A DNA stretch of 64,000 nucleotides from Polynucleobacter sp. AP-Kolm-20A-A1 (GCF_018688315.1 NZ_CP061315.1:248001-312000), one strand, 5' to 3'. Counted from the stretch's first letter, positions 1-9,963 are shown. Numbers and translations are program-made. Notes: generated by a model from the letters alone, not told the origin.

Positions 1-591
1 TGGATTTTTTGCCAGAAGTAGTTTTATTCCCTCGAGGTAATAATCTAACCCCAGAAATCCATGTACCTTTGCAGCAACTGGGAGATGAACATAATCACCA
101 CGACGAATATGCACCATCGCCGAAGGGCTTGCCTGAATTTTTTCTAAATAGGCTTGATAGTGAACTGACAAACCATCGCGAGGTTGGATTTCATCTAATA
201 GTTCAGCGCGAATAGAATCAAAATAATGAAATGACTGCCAGTATCCTATGAGATAAATGTCTTGATTGGAGTAGGGCTTAAATCGATTGATCAGTGAATT
301 AAATCGATAGGGTCTATCTTTGAGAATGAAGGGGCTAATCGGTAGAAGCGACTGCAAAATTCGGCGCCATTTTTTTGGAGGCGTAATCGGTGGCTGAACT
401 TGAATAAATTGGGCTTGAACCCGAAGATCTGGCAATAAAAAGTGCCTTGGCGTGACATCTTCCCAGCCGTGGTTAAACCACTCAATATCCAGGCTTAATT
501 GACCCTGCAATCGCTTGCTGAGAGCCTTTGCAGTGGCATATTGGAAAAGTTGGTTCCCGAGGCCACCTTGGATTTGGGTAGTAATGTTCAT
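1..591 (-). CDS. Glycosyltransferase family 11 (alpha-1,2-fucosyltransferase), 3' end cut off
   Basis: Reading the minus strand from ATG at 591 gives 197 open codons that run off the left edge, so the C-terminus is missing. The product should move L-fucose from GDP-fucose onto a glycan at the cytoplasmic face of the inner membrane. The N-terminus carries the GT11 signature GGLGNQLFQYA (residues 9-19), and the HIRRGDY motif of this family lies near residue 167. The two agree in order and spacing with GT11. The weak AGGG ahead of the ATG is a possible ribosome site. It is divergent from the GT10 gene at 667. The fucose donor would come from manC-gmd-fcl at 43-47 kb. The exact linkage made is not predictable. 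Confidence 0.85.
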   Translation of the reverse strand, partial: MNITTQIQGGLGNQLFQYATAKALSKRLQGQLSLDIEWFNHGWEDVTPRHFLLPDLRVQAQFIQVQPPITPPKKWRRILQSLLPISPFILKDRPYRFNSLINRFKPYSNQDIYLIGYWQSFHYFDSIRAELLDEIQPRDGLSVHYQAYLEKIQASPSAMVHIRRGDYVHLPVAAKVHGFLGLDYYLEGIKLLLAKNP

Positions 592-666
592 ATCCCTATA
601 ATTAAAGCATTAGATTGGGTATAAATGCCCTAATTGCATTACGGCCTTCAAATTTATAGGTAATTT

Positions 667-1737
667 ATGCTCACAGGCAGTATTTATGGATGGGAGAATG
701 GCGAGGACGATATTTTTAATCCTCACAGCCCACGTAATCGCGATAACTGCTTGGAGCCCATGCGTGTCCTGGATGCATTCGCCAAGCAAAGCGGTATTAA
801 CCTGCACACTGCAGATGTCAATGAACGCAATGGCATCAAACCTGATTTCTCAATATATGTCGAATCGATTGATTTTGTTCCAGGCTCAGCCAGCAAGAAC
901 TACCTCATCCTTTTTGAAACACCATTAACAGTCCCTAAAAACGCCGACTGCAATTATTTAAATCAGTTTGATGTCATTTTCACCTGGGACCATCTCTTGC
1001 TGAAAAATGGTTTGCGAGATCAAGCTGGTAACTTCACCTCCCATACTCGTTTTATTCAAATTCAGACTCCCAATCCGATTCCAGAAGAATGTGGAGCGGA
1101 TTTTCAGAGTGCTTTTTTTGAGCAGCGCCAAAATTTTGTATGCTTGATTGGTAGTAATCGTCACGCCAATTGTGTTGATGAGCGTGAGCTCTATTCGCAG
1201 AGAGTTAAGGCGGTTCGTTGGTTTGAGAAGTTTGCTCCCGGCAAGCTCAAACTCTATGGAAATGGCTGGAAGGTTCCGCCAAAGCGATTTGGTAGCCTGG
1301 GTAAGGTGCGCTATCGATTGGAAAAAATTATTCCTTGGCTTTCTGGCAAGCCAGTATTTCCAAGCTACCAAGGACCTGCAAAAACAAAATATGCTGTTTT
1401 AAGTAACACCAAGTTTTGCATTTGCTTTGAAAACGCACGAGATATTTCTGGATATATCACTGAAAAAATATTTGACTGCCTCTTTGCTGGCTGCGTTCCA
1501 ATTTACTGGGGTGATGCCAATATTGCGCAATTTATCCCGGCAGAATGCTTTATCGATTTCCGTCAGTTTTCGTCTTATGAGGCCTTGTATAAATTTATGG
1601 AGTCGATGACTCCTGAGCAATTTTTGAGTTATCAACAAGCGGCAAGACAATTTTTGACCAGTTCACAATTCATGCCATTTAGCTCTCAACACTTTGCTAA
1701 GACGATTATTGGCAAAATTGCTCAAGATTTTGCATAG
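667..1737 (+). CDS. Glycosyltransferase family 10 (alpha-1,3/1,4-fucosyltransferase-like)
   Basis: A 356-residue soluble-looking protein that should transfer L-fucose from GDP-fucose, as GT10 enzymes do. The C-terminal half holds the family donor-site block, FCICFENARDISGYITEKIF followed by DCLFAGCVPIYWGD, at about residues 251-284, equivalent to the FENS...YVTEK...G.VP..G pattern of bacterial FucT. There is no signal peptide and no transmembrane helix. The ATG at 667 is the first in frame. It is divergent from the GT11 fucosyltransferase that starts at 591, so the two probably share a control region. GT69-like and dTDP-rhamnose genes follow, which points to O-antigen or other surface glycan assembly. 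The acceptor is unknown. Confidence 0.85.
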   Translation: MLTGSIYGWENGEDDIFNPHSPRNRDNCLEPMRVLDAFAKQSGINLHTADVNERNGIKPDFSIYVESIDFVPGSASKNYLILFETPLTVPKNADCNYLNQFDVIFTWDHLLLKNGLRDQAGNFTSHTRFIQIQTPNPIPEECGADFQSAFFEQRQNFVCLIGSNRHANCVDERELYSQRVKAVRWFEKFAPGKLKLYGNGWKVPPKRFGSLGKVRYRLEKIIPWLSGKPVFPSYQGPAKTKYAVLSNTKFCICFENARDISGYITEKIFDCLFAGCVPIYWGDANIAQFIPAECFIDFRQFSSYEALYKFMESMTPEQFLSYQQAARQFLTSSQFMPFSSQHFAKTIIGKIAQDFA

Positions 1738-1779
1738 TTTTGCCGAAATATAACCATAAGCCCCATGTAAAATAAGCCT

Positions 1780-2718
1780 ATGTCTCTAATAAATATAATA
1801 AAAAATCCTAGAAAGCCAATTACTCAATCAACAATTTTGTTGGCTGGGCCTGTTCGCAATGTTTCCGCTCAGATTGAGAATGAAGTGGAAAAGTTAATGG
1901 CCAGTCTTGATCAATTCAAGAATGTCATGTGTCTGGCTGTAGAGAGTGATTCAAGTGACGATACTCTTGTGAGGCTAGAAATGCTTTCCAAGAAGGTACC
2001 CAATTTTTCGTTTATTACTGTTGGAGAGTTAAGTAAAAAACTCCACAAAAGAACAGACCGAATTGCTTATTGCCGCAATGTCATTGTTGATGCAGTGGCA
2101 AATGACCCCAAATATCAAGAGGTGGATTTCATTGCCATGGCTGATATGGATGGTATGAATGGCCTTATTACACGTGAAAAGATTGCGCAGTGCTGGGAAG
2201 TGGATGAGCCATGGGATGTAGTTACCGCCAATCAATTAGGCGAATACTATGACACTTGGGCTTTAAGCCATCCCTACTGGAACCCAATGGATTGTTGGGA
2301 GCAAAAGCATCGACTTGAGGATATTTTGGGGCATCAAAGTGCGCTCGATATCGCAATTGGTTGTAAGCAATCCCCGATCGATCCGCGCGCTGATTTAATT
2401 GAAGTAGATTCCGCTTTTGGTGGTCTTGGAATCTACAGTCGAAAAGCATTTATATCTGGTAGATATGCCGGCACCGATGATCAGGCTGGCGGTATTGATG
2501 TAGCGGACCATATTCCATTCCACAGAGATTTACGTAACAAAGGCTTCCGTATTTTTATTAACCCCGCTCTAATCAATTGCGACAAGACACCAGGGGGTAC
2601 TGTTGAAGAGGTTCAATTACCTAAACCGAGGGGCGCCCTAAAGCTGGTTAAGAAACTGGGCATTCTGACATTTGGTAAGAAACGCTTTAATAGATATTTG
2701 AAGATGATGCAGTCTTAA
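1780..2718 (+). CDS. GT69-like glycosyltransferase (CAP59 mannosyltransferase family-like)
   Basis: A 312-residue protein with the layout of the CAP59/GT69 mannosyltransferase family: LLAGPVRNVSAQIENEVEKL near residue 21, an acidic VESDSSDDT stretch near 54-62, RIAYCRNVIVDAV near 94, and DMDGMNG near 122, which could be the metal-binding DxD. There is no signal peptide. It sits 42 bases after the GT10 gene and 29 before rfbB, so it reads as part of one surface-polysaccharide operon. The family assignment rests on motif memory and is moderate. The sugar transferred is unknown; a generic GT-A fold transferase is the main alternative. Confidence 0.6.
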   Translation: MSLINIIKNPRKPITQSTILLAGPVRNVSAQIENEVEKLMASLDQFKNVMCLAVESDSSDDTLVRLEMLSKKVPNFSFITVGELSKKLHKRTDRIAYCRNVIVDAVANDPKYQEVDFIAMADMDGMNGLITREKIAQCWEVDEPWDVVTANQLGEYYDTWALSHPYWNPMDCWEQKHRLEDILGHQSALDIAIGCKQSPIDPRADLIEVDSAFGGLGIYSRKAFISGRYAGTDDQAGGIDVADHIPFHRDLRNKGFRIFINPALINCDKTPGGTVEEVQLPKPRGALKLVKKLGILTFGKKRFNRYLKMMQS

Positions 2719-2747
2719 TGTCATTTTAAGATTGAAAGATTAATTAC

Positions 2748-3812
2748 ATGATTTTAATAACTGGTGGTGCTGGATTTATTGGGGCAAATTTTGTTTTAGA
2801 TTGGCTTGCATCACCCAATGCTGAAGGCGTCGTGAATTTAGATAAGTTGACCTACGCAGGCAATCTCGCAAATCTGCAATCGCTCCAAAAAGATTCTAGG
2901 CATGTCTTTATTCATGGGGATATTGGCGATAAAGCCCTTGTATCAAAACTACTTGCAGAACATCGTCCACGCGCTATTGTGAATTTTGCTGCTGAGAGCC
3001 ACGTAGATCGCTCGATTCACGGGCCTGCTGAATTTATTCAAACTAATATTGTCGGCACTTTTAATTTATTAGAGTGCGCCCGCGAATATTGGGGAGGATT
3101 AGAGGGGGAAGCAAAAGCGCAATTTCGCTTTCATCATGTCTCAACCGATGAAGTGTATGGATCACTCTCTGCGACTGATCCAGCCTTTAGCGAAACCAAT
3201 CCATACGAACCAAATAGCCCGTATTCAGCATCAAAGGCAGCCTCAGATCACCTGGTGCGCGCCTGGTTCCATACCTACGGCTTTCCAGTTGTGACCACCA
3301 ATTGTTCAAATAACTACGGTCCATATCACTTCCCCGAGAAGTTAATTCCATTGGTAATTCTCAATGCCTTAAATGGCAAGCCGTTGCCAGTTTATGGCGA
3401 TGGTCAGCAGATTCGCGACTGGCTCTATGTCGGCGATCACTGTTCTGCAATTCGCGAAGTATTGGCTAAAGGCACATTGGGTGAGACTTACAACATTGGC
3501 GGCTGGAATGAAAAAGCCAACTTAGAGGTTGTTAACACCATCTGCAAAATCTTAGATGAATTAAGACCGCGTGCTGATGGCAAGCCTTATGCAGAGCAAA
3601 TTACCTTTGTTAAAGACCGCCCTGGTCATGATCGTCGCTATGCGATTGATGCCAGCAAGGTTGAGAAGGAGCTTGGCTGGCGTCCAGCCGAAACTTTTGA
3701 TACGGGTATTCGTAAGACGGTGCAGTGGTATTTAGATAATCCAATATGGGTTGATGGTGTGGTCACTGGCTCGTATCGAGAGTGGCTCGATAAGCAGTAT
3801 CAGAGCCAATAA
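2748..3812 (+). CDS. rfbB: dTDP-glucose 4,6-dehydratase
   Basis: Converts dTDP-D-glucose to dTDP-4-keto-6-deoxyglucose, the second step of dTDP-L-rhamnose synthesis in the cytoplasm. At 354 residues it has the usual family length. It shows the NAD-binding GGAGFIG (6-12), the catalytic STDEVYG with Thr133-Asp134-Glu135, and the YSASK pair Tyr159/Lys163. The HVDRSI segment near residue 85 is also typical of RmlB. It opens a tight block, rfbB-rfbD-rfbA-rfbC, whose members are 21 bases apart or less, so all four steps from glucose-1-phosphate are encoded together. Recognition is firm. Confidence 0.96.
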   Translation: MILITGGAGFIGANFVLDWLASPNAEGVVNLDKLTYAGNLANLQSLQKDSRHVFIHGDIGDKALVSKLLAEHRPRAIVNFAAESHVDRSIHGPAEFIQTNIVGTFNLLECAREYWGGLEGEAKAQFRFHHVSTDEVYGSLSATDPAFSETNPYEPNSPYSASKAASDHLVRAWFHTYGFPVVTTNCSNNYGPYHFPEKLIPLVILNALNGKPLPVYGDGQQIRDWLYVGDHCSAIREVLAKGTLGETYNIGGWNEKANLEVVNTICKILDELRPRADGKPYAEQITFVKDRPGHDRRYAIDASKVEKELGWRPAETFDTGIRKTVQWYLDNPIWVDGVVTGSYREWLDKQYQSQ

Positions 3813-3822
3813 ATAACTCATA

Positions 3823-4764
3823 ATGAATATTCTGGTTTTTGGAAAAGATGGTCAGCTAGGTAAAGCCTTTGCTGAGCAGCTCAAGGCCGGGCGATTTAAT
3901 CAGGACACAATCCGCTTTGTGGGGCGCGCCGATTGTGATCTAGCTAATACCGAGCATGTCAGCGATCTATTGCAGTCTTTTCAGCCTCAAGTCATTATCA
4001 ATGCTGCCGCTTATACGGCGGTAGATAAAGCGGAGTCAGAATCTGAGTTGGCATTTGCGATTAACGCAAAAGCGCCAGAGGCAATGGCAATCTATGCGGC
4101 TAGTCAAGATGTAACACTGCTGCATTTCTCAACAGACTATGTATTTGATGGCACAAAGCAGGGCTCCTACACGGAGTTGGATCAAACCAATCCATTAGGT
4201 GTCTACGGCAAATCCAAAGAAGCGGGCGAGCGCGCTATTGTGCAGGCCTTTGTTAAGGGCGCTGGCCAATATGTCATTTTGCGAACCAGCTGGGTTTATG
4301 GGGATGGCGCAAACTTTATTCGCACTATCTTGCGTTTGGCAAAAGAGCGCACCGAGCTGCGAGTGATTGATGATCAATTTGGTATTCCAACTAGCGCGCA
4401 GTGGTTGGCAGAGCTTGGCTCTCAATTAGTGTTGAGTCTTGCCACTAAACAATTTGCTTCGGGTGTTTATCACGCTGTACCAATTGGGGAAATCAATTGG
4501 TATGGATTGGCTCAATTGGCCGTGCAATCAGCGATTGAGGCTGGTGCAACCTTGAAGGCATCATCTGGTGCCATTAGTCCCATTCCAGCCTCCGAATACC
4601 CTTTACCAGCCCCAAGGCCAATGAATTCTCGCTTGGATACTAACAAGCTTCAAAGTGAGTTAGAGCGTTTGGATCTTGTGTCAAAATTGCCTCATTGGAA
4701 TACGCCGTGGGATAAGCAAGTGACTGCTTATGTGCAGCAGCTATTGGCAGATTCAAAAACATAG
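3823..4764 (+). CDS. rfbD: dTDP-4-dehydrorhamnose reductase
   Basis: Catalyses the last step of dTDP-L-rhamnose synthesis, NADPH-dependent reduction of dTDP-4-keto-L-rhamnose. The 313-residue protein starts with MNILVFGKDGQLG, the nucleotide-binding loop of RmlD, and has STDYVFDG at 103-110 with the catalytic Tyr128 and Lys132 of YGKSK. Length fits the family. It begins 10 bases after rfbB and is followed by rfbA after 27 bases (to its ATG). No rhamnosyltransferase was recognised next to the block, so the acceptor glycan is unknown. Confidence 0.95.
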   Translation: MNILVFGKDGQLGKAFAEQLKAGRFNQDTIRFVGRADCDLANTEHVSDLLQSFQPQVIINAAAYTAVDKAESESELAFAINAKAPEAMAIYAASQDVTLLHFSTDYVFDGTKQGSYTELDQTNPLGVYGKSKEAGERAIVQAFVKGAGQYVILRTSWVYGDGANFIRTILRLAKERTELRVIDDQFGIPTSAQWLAELGSQLVLSLATKQFASGVYHAVPIGEINWYGLAQLAVQSAIEAGATLKASSGAISPIPASEYPLPAPRPMNSRLDTNKLQSELERLDLVSKLPHWNTPWDKQVTAYVQQLLADSKT

Positions 4765-4791
4765 AATTCAAATGAAGGTTTTAGGGTGCAA

Positions 4792-5718
4792 ATGGTAAAA
4801 AATCGCAAAGGCATTATCTTGGCTGGCGGGTCTGGTACTCGCTTGTACCCAGTTACCCAGGCAGTATCAAAGCAGTTGATGCCGGTCTACGACAAGCCGA
4901 TGGTGTACTACCCGCTAACCACTTTAATGTTGGCAGGGATTCGAGATATTTTGTTGATTTCGACACCCCACGACACTCCACGCTTTACAGAGCTGCTTGG
5001 CGATGGTTCTCAGTGGGGGCTCAATATTGAGTATTGTGTGCAACCCTCACCCGATGGTTTGGCCCAAGCATTTACATTGGGAAAAAGTTTTATCAATAAT
5101 CATCCCAGCGCATTGGTGTTAGGCGACAATATTTTTTATGGCCATGAGTTGGTATCAAACCTAGAGAGTGCTGATGAGCGCGAACAAGGCGCCACAGTTT
5201 TTGCATATCACGTCACTGATCCAGAGCGTTATGGCGTGGTTGAGTTTGATAAACAGTACAAAGCGGTTTCAATTGAAGAAAAGCCGCTAAAGCCAAAAAG
5301 TAGTTATGCAGTTACAGGGCTCTACTTTTATGATAATCAGGTCTGCGATATCGCTAGTTCAATAAAGCCTAGCGCACGTGGCGAGCTCGAGATTACAGAT
5401 GTAAATCGTATCTATCTTGAGAAGGATCAACTCAGTGTCGAGATTATGGGCCGTGGTTTTGCTTGGTTAGACACCGGGACACACGATTCTTTATTGGATG
5501 CGGCAGGCTTTATTGCAACACTGCAAAAACGCCAAGGTCTCATGGTGGCATGCCCAGAGGAAATTGCCTATCGCCAAGGTTGGATTGGTGCTGAAGCAGT
5601 TCAAAAAGTGGCAGCTCAGTTAAGCAAAAATAGCTATGGCCAATATCTTTTGAAAATTTTGAATGAAATCAATGCTGGCTCTCAGCCGATGGCACTTTCT
5701 TCAAAGAAGGTTATTTAA
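4792..5718 (+). CDS. rfbA: Glucose-1-phosphate thymidylyltransferase
   Basis: Makes dTDP-glucose from dTTP and glucose-1-phosphate, the entry step of the rhamnose pathway. The signature [16 protein letters not shown] lies at the N-terminus, followed by [16 protein letters not shown] and the [10 protein letters not shown] metal-binding segment. The frame can start at GTG 4786 or at ATG 4792. I chose ATG (308 residues) because an AGGG lies about 5 bases ahead of it; a GAAGG at 4774 would instead suit the GTG, and the difference is only two residues. The TAA overlaps the ATG of rfbC as TAATG, which suggests translational coupling. Confidence 0.95.
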   Translation: MVKNRKGIILAGGSGTRLYPVTQAVSKQLMPVYDKPMVYYPLTTLMLAGIRDILLISTPHDTPRFTELLGDGSQWGLNIEYCVQPSPDGLAQAFTLGKSFINNHPSALVLGDNIFYGHELVSNLESADEREQGATVFAYHVTDPERYGVVEFDKQYKAVSIEEKPLKPKSSYAVTGLYFYDNQVCDIASSIKPSARGELEITDVNRIYLEKDQLSVEIMGRGFAWLDTGTHDSLLDAAGFIATLQKRQGLMVACPEEIAYRQGWIGAEAVQKVAAQLSKNSYGQYLLKILNEINAGSQPMALSSKKVI

Positions 5719-6293
5719 TGGTATTGCCCAATCAACATCCGAAGATGTCTGTAACACCAACAGCAATATCAGAAGTATTAATTATTGAGCCAAAGGTATT
5801 TGGTGATGACCGTGGCTGGTTTACAGAATCTTTTAATGTTCAAGACTTTTCTGCTGTCACTGGCCTGAATGTCAATTTTGTGCAAGATAACCATTCTTTT
5901 TCTCGTAAGGGAACTTTACGTGGACTGCATTACCAGCTAGAAAAAACTCAAGGCAAGCTTGTTCGAGTAGTGTCAGGCAGTGTTTTTGATGTTGCTGTTG
6001 ATTTGCGTAAAGGGTCTCCAACATTTGGTAAGTGGGATGGGGTAGAACTAAGCGCTCAAAATCATCGGCAATTGTGGATTCCACCTGGATTTGCCCATGG
6101 CTTTTTGGTGCTTTCAGAAGCTGCCGAGTTCTTGTACAAGACGACCGATTACTATCACCCACAAAGTGAAGTTTGCTTGGCTTGGGATGACCCTAGTATT
6201 GGAATTGAGTGGCCTTTGTTGGCCGGAACTACTCCCATTCTGAATGCTAAAGATTCAGCAGGTCTTCCTTGGGATCAGGTCCCTAAGTTTTAA
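5718..6293 (+). CDS. rfbC: dTDP-4-dehydrorhamnose 3,5-epimerase
   Basis: Epimerises dTDP-4-keto-6-deoxyglucose at C3 and C5. The 191-residue cupin has the RmlC pattern: EPKVFGDDRGWFTESFN near residues 25-41, QDNHSFSRKGTLRGLHYQ (catalytic His in GLHYQ), VFDVAVDLRKGSPTFGKW, and the IPPGFAHGFLVLSE block. Length fits. Both ends overlap neighbours by one base (TAATG with rfbA upstream and with waaC downstream), so it is probably co-translated with them. The four rfb genes are complete and intact. Confidence 0.95.
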   Translation: MVLPNQHPKMSVTPTAISEVLIIEPKVFGDDRGWFTESFNVQDFSAVTGLNVNFVQDNHSFSRKGTLRGLHYQLEKTQGKLVRVVSGSVFDVAVDLRKGSPTFGKWDGVELSAQNHRQLWIPPGFAHGFLVLSEAAEFLYKTTDYYHPQSEVCLAWDDPSIGIEWPLLAGTTPILNAKDSAGLPWDQVPKF

Positions 6294-7327
6294 TGACCGC
6301 TCTTAATTCATCTCCAAAAATATTATTGGTGAAGTTGTCTTCATTGGGAGATGTGCTGCATAACTTGCCAATCGTTTGGGATTTGCGAGCACGCTTACCG
6401 GATGCGCAAATTGATTGGGTGGTGGAAGAAGGTTATGTTCATTTATTGCAGCCATTGCTGACTAAACCAGGCTTTAAAGGAATTGACCGAATTATTCCGT
6501 TCGGTCTGCGCCGTTGGAAAAAGCATCTTTTTAAAGCAAGTGCCTGGAAGCAGTTTTTTGCTTTTAAGCGCCAGTTACAAGCAGTGCAATACGATTACAT
6601 TATTGAAACACAGGGTTTGTTGAAGTCTGGTTTGGTCTGCGCCTTAGCTAATAAGTCTTCAGATGCTGTAGTTGCTGGCTTAGCTAACGCAACAGAATAT
6701 TCAGGCTACGAGCCCATTGCGAGATCGTTTTATAACCAGTGTGTGCAAGTGCCATTCCAGTGTCATGCGGTGGATCGCTCTCGTTGGGTCATGTGCTCCG
6801 CATTGGATTGGCCCTTATTAGAGCGCTCGGATCGGCCACAGTTCTATCCAAGTTCTTTTGCAGAAGCCTTGACGGCTACTGCTGGCGTTGAGCTACAAAA
6901 GCCTTATGTACTTTGTTTTCATTCGACTGCTCGTGAGGCAAAGCGTTGGTCTAACAACAATTGGATTGAATTGGGGAAAGAGCTCGCTAGCAAAGGTTAT
7001 CAAATGGTATTTCCGTGGGGAAATGCTGCTGAGAAGCTCATTAGCCAAGAGCTTTCCAGTCAAATACCAGGCGCTGTAGTGCCGCCGGCGTTTTCAATTG
7101 AAGAAGCATTTACTGTCATTGCTGGTGCTGCGCTTACCGTTGGCGTTGATACTGGCTTGACTCACTTGGCTGCCGTATTGAATAAGCCAACTGTTGAAAT
7201 TTATTGTGATTCACCGCAGTGGAAAACGGATGGCTATTGGTCAGATCATATTCGCAATCTCGGTGATATGCGCTCACCGCCAAGTGCGGCAAATGTTATT
7301 GAAGCTTCTTTGGAATTACTGAAGTAA
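6293..7327 (+). CDS. waaC: Lipopolysaccharide heptosyltransferase I
   Basis: Adds the first L-glycero-D-manno-heptose to Kdo2-lipid A at the inner leaflet of the inner membrane. The 344-residue GT9 protein begins with KILLVKLSSLGDVLHNLPIV, the diagnostic N-terminus of WaaC/WaaF, and has the donor-site stretch GVDTGLTHLAAVLNKPTVEIY near residues 283-303. It follows rfbC with a one-base overlap, placing inner-core assembly in the same transcript as rhamnose synthesis. It is convergent with the TolC gene, 13 bases away. WaaC rather than WaaF is preferred because of the YDYIIETQGLLKSGL segment. Confidence 0.9.
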   Translation: MTALNSSPKILLVKLSSLGDVLHNLPIVWDLRARLPDAQIDWVVEEGYVHLLQPLLTKPGFKGIDRIIPFGLRRWKKHLFKASAWKQFFAFKRQLQAVQYDYIIETQGLLKSGLVCALANKSSDAVVAGLANATEYSGYEPIARSFYNQCVQVPFQCHAVDRSRWVMCSALDWPLLERSDRPQFYPSSFAEALTATAGVELQKPYVLCFHSTAREAKRWSNNNWIELGKELASKGYQMVFPWGNAAEKLISQELSSQIPGAVVPPAFSIEEAFTVIAGAALTVGVDTGLTHLAAVLNKPTVEIYCDSPQWKTDGYWSDHIRNLGDMRSPPSAANVIEASLELLK

Positions 7328-7340
7328 CTCTAAATGCTGT

Positions 7341-8966
7341 TTAGCGCAGCAAAGAATTAATCGCGATTAAATCTTCATCTGTTAAAGCGGCTGCATGCGC
7401 TTTTAACTTAATTGCATTCAGGATGGTGTTGTATCTTGCTTGATGCAATAAAGATCTTGTGTTGATGAGTGTATCCAAAGCAATCAATACATCAATATTA
7501 ATTAAAGTACCTACTTCAAATCCTAGCTTGCTGGACTCAAGCGCTGAAGAGCTTGAACGCTCTGCTGCCTCATAGGCCTTCACACTCGCTAAGCCGCCAT
7601 AAAAACCAGTAAATGCCGCACGCGTATTTTGAGCGGCAGTGCGACGATAGTTATCGTAGTTCGCTTTTGCTGCATCTAAGAGTGCAGCATTTTGACGAAT
7701 GACCGAGCTATTAAAACCACCAGAGACCAGCGGAATGGTCATCTGCAATGCCACGGTATTGTTGTACACATTCGTATTGGCAGGCGTATAACTATTCGGC
7801 GTGCCATTTGAAGTGTTGTAGCCTGAAGTGCCCACTAAATTTACGGTTGGGTAATTTAGCGCTTGAGCGCCGCGATAAGTACTTTCGGCAAGACTAACGG
7901 AGAGTTGTCCTGCCAGAACATTAAAGTTGGCTGACTCTGCTTGATTGATCCAATCATCTAAAGTTTGCCCCGGGGGCAAGCTTGGATTGACGCTGTCGGC
8001 AATCGGATTGCCTTTGCTGTCTTTGGGTTTGCTGCGAGGGTCCTTGAGAACACCTTCAATCTTGGCATCTTTCACGAGTGGCTTAATGGCGCCGACTGGG
8101 CGGCCAACCAGCTGTTCAAGGGCGCCGCGCTTCACAATCAAGTCTGCTTGCGCTGCAATCTCTTGAGAGTTTGCTAAATCGAGGGCTGCTTGCGCAGTAT
8201 TGACATCCACAATGGTTGCCAAGCCAGCATCAAACTTTGCCTGCGCTACCTCTAGCTGTTGCTTGATTAACGATTTTTTGTTTTGATAAAGCGCCACATT
8301 ATCTTGACTAGTCAGCGCATCAAAATATGCTTGTGAAACACGCAAGATGAGATCTTGCTGCGCCAAGTAAAAACGCATATCGGCTAATCTGGTATTGAGA
8401 TCACCTTGCTTAAATAATTCTGTGGCGGCTATGTTAAATACTGGCTGCGTTAAGGTAACGGTGTAGCTCTTTTGATCAAACACTCGAGAGTTGCCGGAAG
8501 TGTTTGAAACAACGGTATTGTTTGCGCCGTGCTGATAGTAGCGAGTACCACCAGGAGTGGCGTTTGCCTGAGGCATCAATAAAGAGAAGCCCTGCCAATA
8601 GAGCTCTTTGCTTGCCTGGTAATTAAAGCGCGCCGCATTCAACACGGGATCACTAAACGCCGCCTCTTGATAAAGCTGTATCAGGTCGTTCAACTGACCC
8701 TTGATGTCGTTGGCTTTGGCGCCATTGATATTTGAGGGGGTTGATACGGCAGGAAAGGCTGGTTTACTAGGCGGCGGCGCAATCTGAGGGGGCTGCTCTA
8801 GGCCTATGAGCGTAGAGGCACTCATAGGGGTTGGCAAGGCTGGTCTAGCTGCTGCGGTAGGGCTTTGGGCAAATGCACCGTTTGACCATGAATAGAGGCC
8901 GAGCGCGTGACCTAGGATCAAACCAAAGGCGGTAAGTCTAGAGAGTCTGAAGCGTGCTGGGGTCAT
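7341..8966 (-). CDS. TolC family outer membrane efflux channel
   Basis: A 541-residue outer membrane factor that should form the trimeric exit duct of type I secretion or RND efflux systems. A signal peptide (residues 1 to about 34, ending near GAFAQ) is followed by a proline-rich linker and two OEP-type repeats: VSQAYFDALTSQDNVAL with KFDAGLATIVDVNTAQAAL in the first half, and a matching SSKLGFEVGTLINIDVLIAL near the end. Such internal duplication is typical of TolC. No membrane-fusion or inner-membrane pump gene lies next to it, so the partner is unknown. It is divergent from uppP. Confidence 0.88.
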   Translation of the reverse strand: MTPARFRLSRLTAFGLILGHALGLYSWSNGAFAQSPTAAARPALPTPMSASTLIGLEQPPQIAPPPSKPAFPAVSTPSNINGAKANDIKGQLNDLIQLYQEAAFSDPVLNAARFNYQASKELYWQGFSLLMPQANATPGGTRYYQHGANNTVVSNTSGNSRVFDQKSYTVTLTQPVFNIAATELFKQGDLNTRLADMRFYLAQQDLILRVSQAYFDALTSQDNVALYQNKKSLIKQQLEVAQAKFDAGLATIVDVNTAQAALDLANSQEIAAQADLIVKRGALEQLVGRPVGAIKPLVKDAKIEGVLKDPRSKPKDSKGNPIADSVNPSLPPGQTLDDWINQAESANFNVLAGQLSVSLAESTYRGAQALNYPTVNLVGTSGYNTSNGTPNSYTPANTNVYNNTVALQMTIPLVSGGFNSSVIRQNAALLDAAKANYDNYRRTAAQNTRAAFTGFYGGLASVKAYEAAERSSSSALESSKLGFEVGTLINIDVLIALDTLINTRSLLHQARYNTILNAIKLKAHAAALTDEDLIAINSLLR

Positions 8967-9085
8967 CTAATTCGGGTACTTTTTAATGTGCAATGAAGTT
9001 TAAGGCTAAATTGCTTTAAATGCCGGTTTTGGCTCAATTTTGCCAAATAAGTCTAGAAGTTTCAGATACCTATAAAATTTGGGTC

Positions 9086-9931
9086 ATGGATCTAATTTTG
9101 CTTGGTAAGGCAGTTATTTTGGGGGTAGTGGAGGGCTTAACAGAGTTTTTGCCGATCTCCAGTACTGGCCACCTCATATTGGTAGGTGACCTACTCAATT
9201 TCAATGATGAACAGGGTAAGGCTTTCGAAGTCATTATTCAGTTTGGTGCCATTTTGGCGGTCTGCTGGGAGTTCCGTGAAAAGCTATTAAAGGTAGTGAT
9301 GTCAATCACTTCTAGCGCCTTATCGCGCCGCTTTGTACTTAACCTATTAATTGCCTCTTTCCCAGCCATGAGCCTGGGATTTTTGTTTAGTAAGCACATT
9401 AAGGCAGTTTTATTTGCTCCGATTCCAGTGGCCAGCGCTTTCATAGTTGGTGCTTTAGTTATTTTCTGGGCAGAGCGTCGTCAGCAATCTGCGTCTGCTG
9501 CTAAATCCTATATTCAAAAAGTGGATGACCTCACTCACCTTGATGCACTTAAAGTTGGGCTGGCGCAATGCGCAGCATTAATTCCTGGCACATCGCGTTC
9601 GGGTGCAACCATTATTGGCGGCATGCTTTTTGGTATCCCACGCGCAGTGGCGACGGAGTTTTCTTTCTTCCTGGCTATTCCAGTGATTGGTGGGGCAACG
9701 GCTTACGAATTACTCAAGCTTTGGAAGAATCCAGTTCCAATTTCAGGTGAGTATGGCTTTGCCATTCTGGTCGGATTTGTTGCAGCATTCATTTCTGCTT
9801 TTATCTGCGTCCGCTGGCTAATCCATTATGTAGCGCACCATAATTTTGTGCCGTTTGCTTGGTATCGTATTGTCTTTGGTGTGCTGGTACTCATCAGCGC
9901 TTACAGCGGCTTAGTAGCCTGGTCTCATTAA
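9086..9931 (+). CDS. uppP: Undecaprenyl-diphosphatase
   Basis: Recycles undecaprenyl diphosphate to the lipid carrier used for peptidoglycan and O-antigen, in the inner membrane. The motifs are [16 protein letters not shown] near residues 18-33 and PGTSRSGAT in the middle, with several hydrophobic helices. The frame is open back to 9020, but the 22 extra residues are not family-like. ATG 9086 gives 281 residues, close to the usual length, starting [22 protein letters not shown] lies just ahead of this ATG and could be a -10 box for a very short leader. The lipid carrier links this gene to both glycan blocks. Confidence 0.93.
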   Translation: MDLILLGKAVILGVVEGLTEFLPISSTGHLILVGDLLNFNDEQGKAFEVIIQFGAILAVCWEFREKLLKVVMSITSSALSRRFVLNLLIASFPAMSLGFLFSKHIKAVLFAPIPVASAFIVGALVIFWAERRQQSASAAKSYIQKVDDLTHLDALKVGLAQCAALIPGTSRSGATIIGGMLFGIPRAVATEFSFFLAIPVIGGATAYELLKLWKNPVPISGEYGFAILVGFVAAFISAFICVRWLIHYVAHHNFVPFAWYRIVFGVLVLISAYSGLVAWSH

Positions 9932-9963
9932 CTTTCAATTTTTTACAGAAAACCGGATTTCCT

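Noticed and set aside
9020..9085. Longer N-terminus for UppP
   Set aside because: The added residues are not hydrophobic or family-like, and ATG 9086 gives the normal length.
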